DNA of 64,000 nt. It comes from Sinorhizobium numidicum (GTDB lineage: Bacteria; Pseudomonadota; Alphaproteobacteria; Rhizobiales; Rhizobiaceae). Positions 52,124-59,734 of the stretch are shown here, in pieces. Below the pieces are notes generated by a model. That model did no database searches, was not told the origin of the DNA, and saw only the letters and a list, made by a program, of their open reading frames with translations. Every line of letters starts with the position of its first letter. Within the stretch, counting starts at the first letter, position 1. The stretch spans positions 372,001-436,000 of the forward strand of contig NZ_CP120367.1 in the NCBI RefSeq assembly GCF_029892045.1. Direction: 5' to 3'. A program made the position numbers and the translations under genes.

Positions 52124-52312
52124 CTAATACCGCCACCTCGGTGGCCGTTTGGCATTATGCTGCAGCTCGGAAGCTGTGGCGAACCGGCCGAATAGCCGAC
52201 GAAGTCGGATCTCTTCTTTCTCACCCAATTGATGTTGTTGACAAAATTCGCGGACGTTCCAAACCTCGGTAACGGTGTGCTTCGAAAGCTTTTCGGCTTC
52301 GACATGCTCCAT
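52124..52312 (-). CDS. Small conserved-type hypothetical protein (62 aa)
   Basis: ATG at 52312 with GGAGGAG six bases upstream. Product begins MEHVEAEKLSKHTVTEVWNV, then REFCQQHQLGEKEEIRLRRL and FATASELQHNAKRPPRWR. The pattern EFC-x4-LGEKEE-x6-LFG-x-FATA-EL resembles short rhizobial proteins I have seen, unnamed. An alternative minus-strand frame overlaps but is poorer. Confidence 0.6.
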   Translation of the reverse strand: MEHVEAEKLSKHTVTEVWNVREFCQQHQLGEKEEIRLRRLFGRFATASELQHNAKRPPRWRY

Positions 52313-52613
52313 CTTGCTCCTCCCAGGCAGTGGACGGTCAGACTATGCTACTAAAGTCTAATTAAGCAAGAAATAAACTAAGTATTACTTATTGCCTGAC
52401 GCCGTCTCCTCCGGCGACGGCGATCAAGCGGCAGGTCGAGCGGCTACGGCGGCTCCCTGCCGCTTCTTGTTTTTGCCCCGTCGATAAACCGGGAAGCTAA
52501 GCTGATTGGGCGTTATAAGGTGTCGTGCCGACGGCATGAAAGTGGCAGCATCGGCAACCATACACATGGACGCTGGGAGCGTGACAGGCAATCCTGATGG
52601 CCGCTCCGGTTCT

Positions 52614-52799
52614 CTAGCGGCTTCCGCTCGTGTCCGCCGTCTGCGGGATGTAGACAGCCGTGTCAACTCCTTCCTCCAAGAGTGCGCCGCCGATCGCCAA
52701 GTATGCGAAGATGGCGCATATCGCGAGGAGCAGAACGCTGACGGGGAATGCCGTGGACGCTCGCCTTTCGGGAGTACTGTAGTCATCGCGTCCGAACAT
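52614..52799 (-). CDS. Small single-span membrane protein (61 aa)
   Basis: ATG at 52799 with GGGAGAG six bases upstream. Product begins MFGRDDYSTPERRASTAFPV, has one helix (VSVLLLAICAIFAYLAIGGA) and an acidic to polar tail ending TADTSGSR. Unnamed. Confidence 0.6.
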   Translation of the reverse strand: MFGRDDYSTPERRASTAFPVSVLLLAICAIFAYLAIGGALLEEGVDTAVYIPQTADTSGSR

Positions 52800-52921
52800 A
52801 TTTTTCTCTCCCATGATCTTTCATGGAGAACGTAATTGTGAGCAAGGGAGTTCCTTGCCGGACTGCTCGAGGGTGACCCAGCTCCCCTGCGATGCGGGGT
52901 TCTGCTTTCGGGCCTCTTTTG

Positions 52922-53098
52922 TTATTGAGCAGGTTCGGTCGTTGCAGGTGGCGTGGTTGGAGTTACAGCCGGAGCCGGCCCTGTTGTTGTTGCCGGAGGC
53001 GTTTCGGCCCTTTGTTCTTCGGACTTTGGCACCAGATATACCAGTGCGAAGATAAGGACGATGACTGCGACGACGCCGATGATCACGAGTCTAATCAT
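52922..53098 (-). CDS. Small membrane-anchored Pro/Thr-rich protein (58 aa)
   Basis: Too short for many gene finders. Starts MIRLVIIGVVAVIVLIFALV, one membrane helix, then YLVPKSEEQRAE and a Pro/Thr/Ala-rich tail (TPPATTTGPAPAVTPTTPPA). AAGGAG lies about eight bases before the ATG. The layout resembles short inner-membrane proteins of rhizobia. Function unknown. Confidence 0.65.
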   Translation of the reverse strand: MIRLVIIGVVAVIVLIFALVYLVPKSEEQRAETPPATTTGPAPAVTPTTPPATTEPAQ

Positions 53099-53266
53099 GC
53101 GCTTCTGCTCCTTCTAGTATCGGTCTCCTTCAATGTATCACGAGTACGCAGGCGCAAGCCCGGCAGGTGGAGGCGGCGCAACGATCGACCGTCGCAGCGA
53201 CAAGGCAACCGCCTACCGCAAGCTCTATGTTACTGCCGATGGAATTGTCTCCGCGAAGCGCAACTG

Positions 53267-53383
53267 ATGACCTCGCCTCTATGTCGCTTTTGCCTTGAGG
53301 TTGAGGACGTCACCGCAGCAGATATAGTTGACCACATAGAGCCGCGAAGCGGCTTCCGTCTCGGTGGCGGCGGCCGATGCTAG
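53267..53383 (+). pseudogene. HNH endonuclease fragment of phage type
   Basis: ATG overlaps a stop (TGATG). The frame encodes MTSPLCRFCLEVEDVTAADI then VDHIEPRSG before running into a Gly stretch and a stop. C-x2-C followed by VDHI-x-P is the start of the HNH endonuclease module usually found next to phage terminase genes. The HNH His/Asn part downstream is missing. The 44-codon frame just upstream (53133-53267, ending VTADGIVSAKRN) has no ribosome site and may be part of the same ruined region. Confidence 0.6.
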
Positions 53384-53569
53384 AGGCGGTGCTACAGAAC
53401 GCCGGCGGCGCGATACCCCTGTCGGAATGGCTGCGACACCGTGCGGCGATACATGCGCCTCGCCAGAGAGGCAGAAACAGCCCAGGAAGCTCAAGGAACG
53501 CGATCGGCGGCATAAAGTAGGCGACCTGCTGTCTCGGTCAAATTCTTAAGCTGGAGTACCCTGACTGAT

Positions 53570-53863
53570 TTAGGGGGCGTCAGGCTGCACCTCCCGCAAG
53601 GTGTCGAATGAGGCTAAGGACAGTTGAGCCCATAAGTCCTGGAGTGCTTCAGCGGCTTCCAACAAGTCACCGCCAACTTTCGCGGTTTTCATTTCTGCGA
53701 CTGTTCGATCGACTGCCGAGGCTGACCGCTCAGCCGTCTGGTAAAGCGATTGAGCCTGCTGAATTGTCAAATCGGGCGCGCCGATAATCAGTGGAAGCTG
53801 CCGAGCGAACATGCTCGCAACCTCGTTTTGCTCCCGCAGCGTCGTTGCCCAGTCAACAGCCAT
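53570..53863 (-). CDS. Hypothetical protein (97 aa), helical
   Basis: ATG 53863 with GAGGTA upstream. Product MAVDWATTLREQNEVASMFA, then LTIQQAQSLYQTAERSASAV and GDLLEAAEALQDLWAQL; soluble, acidic and strongly helical, with no named family. Stands alone in the accessory segment. Confidence 0.5.
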   Translation of the reverse strand: MAVDWATTLREQNEVASMFARQLPLIIGAPDLTIQQAQSLYQTAERSASAVDRTVAEMKTAKVGGDLLEAAEALQDLWAQLSLASFDTLREVQPDAP

Positions 53864-54150
53864 GAAATACCTCTGGTTGTGCGTAGTCGCATTTCAATGT
53901 GAGGAATGCCTAAATTAGGGGAAAGTTTGAGTCAAGGAATGGGCGTGGACGTAGGACGGAATGTCGCGGCATCAGTCCTTTAAGAGGATCAGGGAGAAGG
54001 CGGATGATGCGGCGCCGTATTCTTTGGACGAATGACGATTTTTGGGGAAGTGAATGGAAGGCGACCACATAAACGAACTATTCACAGGAAGAACTGTACT
54101 CGAGAAGATGCGCCTAATGATGGGGTCCGAAATGCTCAGGCAGGCGGACG

Positions 54151-54318
54151 CTATGCACTCCCCTCCGTTTCGCTGCCCTCATCCAAATCATGGACAGGCA
54201 GAAAACCGTATCCCTCCAGCCACTCGCGAATGATGAGGCGGATTAGCGCGTCTCGCGTCATCTCAAGTTCTTCGCAGGCGGCAGCAAACGCCAACTCAAC
54301 ATCATGGTCGAAGATCAT
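54151..54318 (-). CDS. Small ribbon-helix-helix-like protein (55 aa)
   Basis: ATG at 54318 with AGGGA about six bases upstream. The product MIFDHDVELAFAAACEELEM continues TRDALIRLIIREWLEGYGFL and ends in an acidic tail. A short strand followed by two helices with alternating hydrophobics (ALIRLIIREWL) resembles RHH DNA-binding or ParD-like antitoxins. No toxin is adjacent. It is shorter than usual gene-finding cut-offs. Confidence 0.6.
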   Translation of the reverse strand: MIFDHDVELAFAAACEELEMTRDALIRLIIREWLEGYGFLPVHDLDEGSETEGSA

Positions 54319-54422
54319 TTGATTCCCTGCGCACTACAACCGGGAGCTTAAAGGGTCTCACAGCGCACGTTGCAGTCAAGGCTTAGGGCAGTCGCCCAAA
54401 AGGGTTACTGACATGGTGGCAC

Positions 54423-54448
54423 GAAAAAGCCCCGCAAGATGGCGGGGC
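54423..54448 (-). terminator. Rho-independent terminator on the minus strand
   Basis: GCCCCGC and GCGGGGC pair around CATCTT, followed on the minus strand by TTTTT. No minus-strand gene is recognised just upstream (54450-54630); it may belong to an unidentified small RNA. A further 10-bp hairpin (54452-54461 with 54473-54482) lies directly beside it. Confidence 0.75.
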
Positions 54449-54451
54449 AAG

Positions 54452-54482
54452 TCCGCATCCAGTTGCCTTCGTTGGATGCGGA
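54452..54482. ncRNA. Possible small minus-strand transcript: hairpin next to a terminator
   Basis: TCCGCATCCA (54452-54461) pairs perfectly with TGGATGCGGA (54473-54482). The hairpin immediately precedes the strong minus-strand terminator at 54423-54448, an arrangement typical of small RNAs. There is no coding frame. Promoter not identified; speculative. Confidence 0.25.
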
Positions 54483-54627
54483 GACGTAGCCCAGAGAGAG
54501 CTACGGAGAGACGTTATCTACGGTTTGATCAGAGAGGAAGGCCTGGTTCCGTGATTCCGGTACGCCTCTTCAAAAAATTACCAGCAGGGTAAACGCTTTT
54601 CAGTCGTTCTCTCAAGCACGGCAGGGT

Positions 54628-54957
54628 ATGTCGGCAATGCCCGAGATCAGCAAAAATAGAAGCAGGGCTGCGATCGCCGTAGCTGCGGCCACAAGCCAGT
54701 TCAAGCGCGATCTACAGAGCGCAGCCGAACGCCAACCCCGCCAGACGTGGTTTCCCCCCTTCGTCAATCACGAATACGCCTTTGAATTTGAGATCGGCCA
54801 GCGCGTTGTTCTGCTATGCACTAACGAGTTGGCCATCATTGTGGGCCGCACGCAGCTGTTAGACTGCGAGGATGAGTACGTGATCGAAATTCTTGGAGCA
54901 GACTGCGCCCCACTCGGCGGCGTGCACGCGCACCAGATGATCGATGCGACACTCTGA
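54628..54957 (+). CDS. Hypothetical protein (109 aa)
   Basis: Starts MSAMPEISKNRSRAAIAVAA (ATG 54628 or the Met three codons later). The C-terminal half, FEFEIGQRVVLLCTNELAII and DEYVIEILGADCAPLGGVHA, has alternating strands and could be a small beta-barrel. AGGG upstream of the start. No family recognised. Confidence 0.5.
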   Translation: MSAMPEISKNRSRAAIAVAAATSQFKRDLQSAAERQPRQTWFPPFVNHEYAFEFEIGQRVVLLCTNELAIIVGRTQLLDCEDEYVIEILGADCAPLGGVHAHQMIDATL

Positions 54958-55211
54958 TGAGGCGCCCGGAGCGACGGCGAGGGCGCGTTATGACCATCTC
55001 GGAGCGATATTTTGAAACTGCTCGAGTGCTGGTACTGGACCGAGGAAGAGGCTGCATTTTTTCTCGCGTCTTTGACTCAACGCCGCGCCGCCCCGTGAAG
55101 GCGGCGACCATTTGGGGCAGCGATGGACACGCGCGCTGTAAGGTATTTCAAATGGCTTCTGTTCTAGCAGCAGCAAGGGCGCTGCTGCTAGCGGCGAGTA
55201 CGTGGTACTGA
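54957..55211 (+). CDS. Doubtful hypothetical protein (84 aa)
   Basis: The ATG overlaps the stop of the preceding gene (TGATG), which suggests coupling. MTISERYFETARVLVLDRGR looks reasonable, but the C-terminus becomes a run of Ala/Leu codons over repetitive DNA. An overlapping frame from 55012 (LKLLECWYWTEEEAAFFLAS) is equally plausible. Confidence 0.3.
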   Translation: MRRPERRRGRVMTISERYFETARVLVLDRGRGCIFSRVFDSTPRRPVKAATIWGSDGHARCKVFQMASVLAAARALLLAASTWY

Positions 55212-55227
55212 CGTACCGACAAATACG

Positions 55228-55386
55228 ATGCTGCGCGGCCATATACAGCTACACTGGAACACCTGCGTCGCCGCGCTGATGGCGGTACGGGCCACCCATC
55301 CAACCTGGCCATGCAAGCGCTGCAACAACACCCGCGGCGAGCGTGACTGGCTGAGTTACGCGTCCTGGCTGCGCAACGAGTTTTAG
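55228..55386 (+). CDS. Small Cys/Trp-containing protein (52 aa)
   Basis: Starts MLRGHIQLHWNTCVAALMAV and contains THPTWPCKRCNNTRGERDWL, so there is one CxxC that could be half of a zinc site, and five Trp. It ends SYASWLRNEF. No clear ribosome site. Too short for common gene finders; composition looks genuine. Function unknown. Confidence 0.45.
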   Translation: MLRGHIQLHWNTCVAALMAVRATHPTWPCKRCNNTRGERDWLSYASWLRNEF

Positions 55387-55539
55387 CCAAGTTGGGTTTC
55401 TAGTCACCTATGGCCGGCGCGGTTACCACCTGCGCCAACACCAGCAGCGCGCCGGCCGGTTGCTTGTCGACTAAACGAAAAAAAAGCCGCAGCGCAACCG
55501 ACCCGTCACGCTATTGGATGGCAGCCGCACACCGGAACA

Positions 55540-55571
55540 AAAAAAGGACCGCCTCAAGGTGCGAGGCGGTC
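55540..55571 (-). terminator. Rho-independent terminator on the minus strand
   Basis: GACCGCCTC (55547-55555) and GAGGCGGTC (55563-55571) pair perfectly around a seven-base loop; on the minus strand the stem is followed by CC and six to seven T. No minus-strand gene ends here, so it may terminate an unrecognised transcript. Confidence 0.75.
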
Positions 55572-55587
55572 AAAGCGGAAGCAACTT

Positions 55588-55635
55588 CGGAGAGCGCTCC
55601 AAAGTCGAGGTAGCTTGGCTTTGGAGCGCTCTCCG
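55588..55635. repeat. 17-bp perfect inverted repeat
   Basis: CGGAGAGCGCTCCAAAG (55588-55604) and CTTTGGAGCGCTCTCCG (55619-55635) are perfectly complementary across 14 bases. No U-tract. It lies about 140 bases upstream of the right copy of the Tat-peptide gene. It could be a recombination or binding site, a strong mRNA hairpin, or the relic end of a mobile element. Confidence 0.75.
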
Positions 55636-55776
55636 CCTCACCCACAAAGGGAGGGGAAGATGAGGCGATTAAAATCTATCATCAGACCGCGCCTCGCGAA
55701 ATTATACGTCGGGTGTTGCCAACTTAGACGTAGGTATCGGGTTAGCTTGTGCCCTAGGCAACCAGAGGAGGATTCT

Positions 55777-56019
55777 ATGGATCAGGAAAAATCAGAGCTG
55801 CAGCCCTCGCGGAGCGATGAGGATCGGCGTGAGTTTCTGAAAAGTTGCGGGCGTTTCGCAGCGGTCACTCCTCCCTTGGTGACGATGCTGCTCTCAACCA
55901 GCCTTACATCCGATGCAATCGCAAAATCCGGCAGTGGCAAGGGCGGTAAGGGTGGGAACGCTGGAAAGGGCGGAAAGGGTGGAAATAACGGAAAAGGGAA
56001 AGCGAAAACTCGCGTTTAA
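55777..56019 (+). CDS. Twin-arginine-signal peptide with Gly/Lys-rich mature part (copy 2)
   Basis: Identical in sequence to the gene at 47479-47721 (80 residues, RREFLK motif, hydrophobic core, cleavage after DAIA, cationic GKGGKGGN tail). It has the same GAGGAGG ribosome site and the same 3' hairpins, but a different upstream region with the 17-bp inverted repeat. The complete lack of coding differences points to recent duplication or gene conversion. Confidence 0.85.
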   Translation: MDQEKSELQPSRSDEDRREFLKSCGRFAAVTPPLVTMLLSTSLTSDAIAKSGSGKGGKGGNAGKGGKGGNNGKGKAKTRV

Positions 56020-56129
56020 GCATAGCAAAGCGCTCTAGAGCGTTCGCATAAGGAACATTTTAGCATTTTGTGAATTGATAAACGTTCGCCCACCCACCGG
56101 GGGCAACCCTGTCCCCCAAAATATACGCA

Positions 56130-56164
56130 AGCAGTGTCCGCAACCCCGCGGGCACTGCTTTTTC
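56130..56164 (+). terminator. Rho-independent terminator of the Tat-peptide gene (right copy)
   Basis: AGCAGTGTCCGC (56130-56141) pairs with GCGGGCACTGCT (56148-56159), followed by five T. One more T than the left copy. Confidence 0.85.
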
Positions 56165-56166
56165 AT

Positions 56167-56553
56167 TTCCCCACAAGGTCAGCCTGCGTCGTGTATGGGG
56201 GCCATCTTCAAGTTATGTCGGGAGGCCGGAAGATAGGCTGGTAAAACCCCGATCAGAGCGATTGCAGAACCGCAACCGACGCATAAAGGGTGCAAAGCGG
56301 TCCTCACCTCGTGCACCCGCGTGGCATCGCCGTCTCCTGTCGCAACGAAACTTCCGCGCCAGCCATGCGATTTCGCCCAGCACGCCACCAGCAATGCGGG
56401 ATGGCCTGCATGATCGGCGTTTTTCGATCTTCAAGCTTCGGCGGTTTCGGTGGCATCGCGGCCTGTATGCCGATCGAGATCGGCCTTGCCACAAGCGTGG
56501 TCGTGATTTCCGGCTGTTGAAGCGCTGAAACTTATCGTCGAAAAGGAGCCGTT
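56167..56553. other. Intergenic region between the duplication and the che operon
   Basis: About 390 bases. A plus-strand frame (56290-56520) encodes a hydrophobic Gly-rich end (GGFGGIAACMPIEIGLATSV) but lacks a ribosome site; minus-strand frames are Arg-rich and look like noise. No terminator for cheB recognised. Confidence 0.3.
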
Positions 56554-57594
56554 CTATTCGGCCCCTGCCAAGGCGACGATCTTCTCGGCTATGCTCTCGA
56601 GCGGCAATACGAAATCGATAAGACCTGCGCCAATCGCGGATTTCGGCATTCCGAAGACTATCGAACTTTCCTCATCCTGGGCGATCGCCTTTCCTCCTGC
56701 CTCACGCAGCAAACGAAGGCCTTCCGTTCCGTCATCGCCCATGCCCGTCAGAACGACGGCGAGGGACTCGCCCTTGAAGGCACGCCCAATCGAGCCGAAT
56801 AGGTATGATCCAGACGGCTTGAAACCGGCAACGGGCGCGTCATCAACCACGCGGATACGTGATCGGCCGGAGACACCGAGCTGGCGTCCATCCGGTGCGA
56901 GATAGACGGTGCCCGACCTCAAACGTTCGCCGTCCGCAGCGATCTTGACCTTCAGTGGCAGTGTTGCGTCAAGTGACTCGGCAACACCGTCGATGAACCC
57001 GTTGGACATGTGCTGAACGATAAGAATAGGGGCAGGAAAGGTGGCGGACACTTTCATCAAGATCGAGCGGATCGCCGCCGGGCCCCCGGTCGAAGCAGCA
57101 ATGCCGACAATGCCGATCGGGCTGTTGATGAGACCCGGCCCGCTATCGCTGGCGGGGCGAATAGCGTCTGCCTTCTTGCGCCACTGCCTGACGACCTTCA
57201 CCTGCGCCATGGCTTTAATGGTCGACAGGAACTTTTCCGTCGCCGCCTTCTCAAGGCGCCCGTGGACCGGGTGAGGCGCAGGAATGACGGCCAGGGCGCC
57301 GCCTTCCAGAGCTCGTGCGGATACGGCTCCGAGATCTGAACTCACCTCCCGTGACACCATCACGATAGGTACTGGCGCTGAAATCATGATTTCCCTGATT
57401 GTTTCGGCGCTGTCGTCCTCGCCGGGCTCCAGGTCCATGGTCAGGATATCGGGCGAAAGTTCCCGCGCCATCGTTACCGCTTCGGTACCGCATCTTGCCA
57501 CGCCCACGAGCTCCGTAGCCGGGTCGATACGAACTGCCTTTTCGACGAGCTCCTGAAAATCGATCCTGCATGTGACCAGAAGAACGCGAACCAT
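56554..57594 (-). CDS. cheB: Chemotaxis protein-glutamate methylesterase CheB with degenerate receiver domain
   Basis: A 346-residue CheB. The methylesterase triad is S168 (GIAASTGGPA), H195 (IVQHM) and D287 (TGMGDDG). The N-terminal receiver (1-115) keeps the phospho-acceptor-like D54 (LTMDLEP), but the acidic pair normally written DD near residue 9 is replaced by TC in VLLVTCRID, so Mg2+ binding and phosphorylation may be impaired. The start at 57594 has GAGGGAG; 25 codons upstream are not used. It lies seven bases after cheA. Confidence 0.9.
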   Translation of the reverse strand: MVRVLLVTCRIDFQELVEKAVRIDPATELVGVARCGTEAVTMARELSPDILTMDLEPGEDDSAETIREIMISAPVPIVMVSREVSSDLGAVSARALEGGALAVIPAPHPVHGRLEKAATEKFLSTIKAMAQVKVVRQWRKKADAIRPASDSGPGLINSPIGIVGIAASTGGPAAIRSILMKVSATFPAPILIVQHMSNGFIDGVAESLDATLPLKVKIAADGERLRSGTVYLAPDGRQLGVSGRSRIRVVDDAPVAGFKPSGSYLFGSIGRAFKGESLAVVLTGMGDDGTEGLRLLREAGGKAIAQDEESSIVFGMPKSAIGAGLIDFVLPLESIAEKIVALAGAE

Positions 57595-57601
57595 TGCTCC
57601 C

Positions 57602-59734
57602 TCAAGCGACCTGGCGAATGATTTCCAAAAACTGATGCGCATCAAACTGGTTTTTTGGCAGGTACGCACTGGCTCCTGCCTTTAAGCCGCGCACCTTGTC
57701 CTCCGGCGTTTCCCGCCCAGTGACAAGTATCACGGGCATGCTTGCAAGGCTGTCGGAGCCTCTGATCGCCTGCGTCAGTTCGAAACCGTCCATCCTCGGC
57801 ATATCGACATCAGCGACGACAATGTCGGCGCCATGATTCAAGAGGTACTTAAGCGCCTCGCCACCGTCTGCAGCCAATGCGACATCGTAGCCCGCCCCCT
57901 CGAGGATCAACTTCACCATCGTTCGGATATATTTGGAGTCGTCGACGACGAGCACTTTGCGCTGTTCAGCCTTGCCCGCGTGTCGGGGAAAGGGTTCCGG
58001 CTCTGCGCCGTGAGCCATGGCGGCCTCCGCCACGGCCGCGGCATTGAGAAGGAGCGCAATCCGGCCGTCAGGCAGGACCATGCCGCCGCTATAGCGGCGG
58101 ACTTTGGCGAGGCGTCGCCCCAGTGATCGCGCAAGAAGCTCCTGTTCGCCCGCGACTTTATCCACGATAACTGCCGTTTGAATTTCTCCTGCCCCAATAA
58201 CCACAGCCGGCACGACATCCATCGAAGGGCGGCGGCTAGCCGGCCGTAGTCCAAGCCAGCTGGCAAGGTCGATGTAGCGCATCGAACCCGTCGTCATGCT
58301 CCTGTCGGCCGATGCAGCAAGGTCTTGGGTGGAGACCCGGATCACGCGCTGAATAGAAGCGGTGTCAATCGCGAAAACATGTTCAGCGGCAACCACTTCC
58401 AAAGCGCGAACGGTTGCAAGCGTGAGAGGCAAGGTAAGTGTAAAGACAGCGCCTCCGCCTGGCACCTGCGCCACTTCGGCAGTACCACGCATTTCCTCGA
58501 CTGCGTTTCTGACGATATCGAGCCCCATGCCGCGACCGGACAGCCTGGTGACCGTGGTCGACGTGGAGACGCCCGGCTCAAAGACCCTTCGAAGAAGCTG
58601 CCCTTCGTCTTCGCATACTGATAACCCGGCCTCGTCGGCAAGTTTCCATAGGGATGCCGTATCCAATCCGCGGCCGTCATCCTCAACCAAGACCTGCACT
58701 CGATCGCCGGACACCGAGGCTGCGAGGACAATTCTTCCCTTTTCCCGCTTACCGGCGATCCGCCGTTCCTCGGGAGACTGGACGCCATGGGCAATGGCGT
58801 TTCGGACAAGGTGGCGCAGCGAATCCTGTAACCCCGCTAGGATAGAGCGGTCGATCTCGATCTCGCCACCCTTGATCACAAGCTCTGCTTGCTTGCCCGA
58901 TGCCGCCGCCATGTCCCTGACGATGCGGTCGAGCCCCTTGCAGGCTTCGGAAAAGGGCTGCGTGCGTGCACGCCGCACCTCCTGATCAAGCGCCGACACA
59001 GCGCTATGCATCAGCCTTCCGTCCTGGCGGAGCGACGCAGCAAGTTCGCGTAGCCCGCTTTCGATACTCGCGGCCTGAGCCGCCGATAGGTTTTTCGCTG
59101 CGCGCAGCCTCCTTGCTTGTTCTCTGAGAGAAGAAGCCTGTTCGGCGTGTCGCCGAACGACCGCATCACAAGCGAGCAATTCGCCGCTCCTGTACAATAG
59201 GATGTCGAGCCGTTCGGCGGACACCCGCATGGAACCATCCAGGTCAGTTGAGCGAACTGGTACCGGATCCACCGAGGAGGGAGGCGGCTTCGTGTCTTCC
59301 CCGCCGGAATTACCACCCGAAGCAATTGCCGCCTGAAGCTTGAGAAGTACGCCCTCGGCATGTGCCGGCGAGGGGATCTCGCCCTTCGAAAGGAGCCGGG
59401 CCGCAGCCGCGATCTCGTCCGTTGCCGCCAGCAGCAGGTCGAGCTTCTGTCTGTCGAGGACGAGCTCTTCCCTCGCGGCACGCGAGAGCACTTCTTCCAT
59501 CCAGTGGCAGATTGTTTCGATGCCGCGCACCTGAACGAGACCTGCGGCCCCTTTCAGGCTGTGCACTGTCCTTAAGATCTGTTCCTGTAGACTGCGCCTC
59601 TCGTCCGGCACCGTGGTCTCTTCGAGGGTGAGCAGTGTACGTTCGATCTCGGACGCTCGTTCGCTCACTTCTTGAGTGAACATTTCCAGCAGCTGACGGT
59701 CGAGTTCTTCAGGTTTCATCATCTCAATTGCCAT
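57602..59734 (-). CDS. cheA: Hybrid chemotaxis histidine kinase CheA with C-terminal receiver domain
   Basis: A 710-residue kinase: Hpt domain with the phosphorylated H58 ([11 protein letters not shown]), a linker, dimerisation helices, a HATPase domain ([46 protein letters not shown]), a CheW-like domain, and a receiver domain at about 592-710 ([20 protein letters not shown], phospho-Asp in [12 protein letters not shown], Lys in YLPKNQF). It therefore needs no separate CheY gene in the operon. It overlaps mcp by 11 bases. This layout occurs in alternative (non-flagellar) chemosensory systems. Confidence 0.92.
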   Translation of the reverse strand: MAIEMMKPEELDRQLLEMFTQEVSERASEIERTLLTLEETTVPDERRSLQEQILRTVHSLKGAAGLVQVRGIETICHWMEEVLSRAAREELVLDRQKLDLLLAATDEIAAAARLLSKGEIPSPAHAEGVLLKLQAAIASGGNSGGEDTKPPPSSVDPVPVRSTDLDGSMRVSAERLDILLYRSGELLACDAVVRRHAEQASSLREQARRLRAAKNLSAAQAASIESGLRELAASLRQDGRLMHSAVSALDQEVRRARTQPFSEACKGLDRIVRDMAAASGKQAELVIKGGEIEIDRSILAGLQDSLRHLVRNAIAHGVQSPEERRIAGKREKGRIVLAASVSGDRVQVLVEDDGRGLDTASLWKLADEAGLSVCEDEGQLLRRVFEPGVSTSTTVTRLSGRGMGLDIVRNAVEEMRGTAEVAQVPGGGAVFTLTLPLTLATVRALEVVAAEHVFAIDTASIQRVIRVSTQDLAASADRSMTTGSMRYIDLASWLGLRPASRRPSMDVVPAVVIGAGEIQTAVIVDKVAGEQELLARSLGRRLAKVRRYSGGMVLPDGRIALLLNAAAVAEAAMAHGAEPEPFPRHAGKAEQRKVLVVDDSKYIRTMVKLILEGAGYDVALAADGGEALKYLLNHGADIVVADVDMPRMDGFELTQAIRGSDSLASMPVILVTGRETPEDKVRGLKAGASAYLPKNQFDAHQFLEIIRQVA

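Larger units (their letters stand above)
55763..56166 (+). repeat. ~400-bp direct repeat, right copy
   Basis: Second copy of 47465-47862, same orientation, offset 8,298 bases (8,302 after the four-base insertion). Copies flank an accessory segment of about 8.3 kb. The left boundary is just upstream of the ribosome site, so the promoters of the two copies differ. Confidence 0.95.

Noticed and set aside
52424..52786. 120-codon minus-strand frame
   Set aside because: Overlaps the better-supported small membrane-protein gene (52614-52799) in another frame and has no ribosome site.
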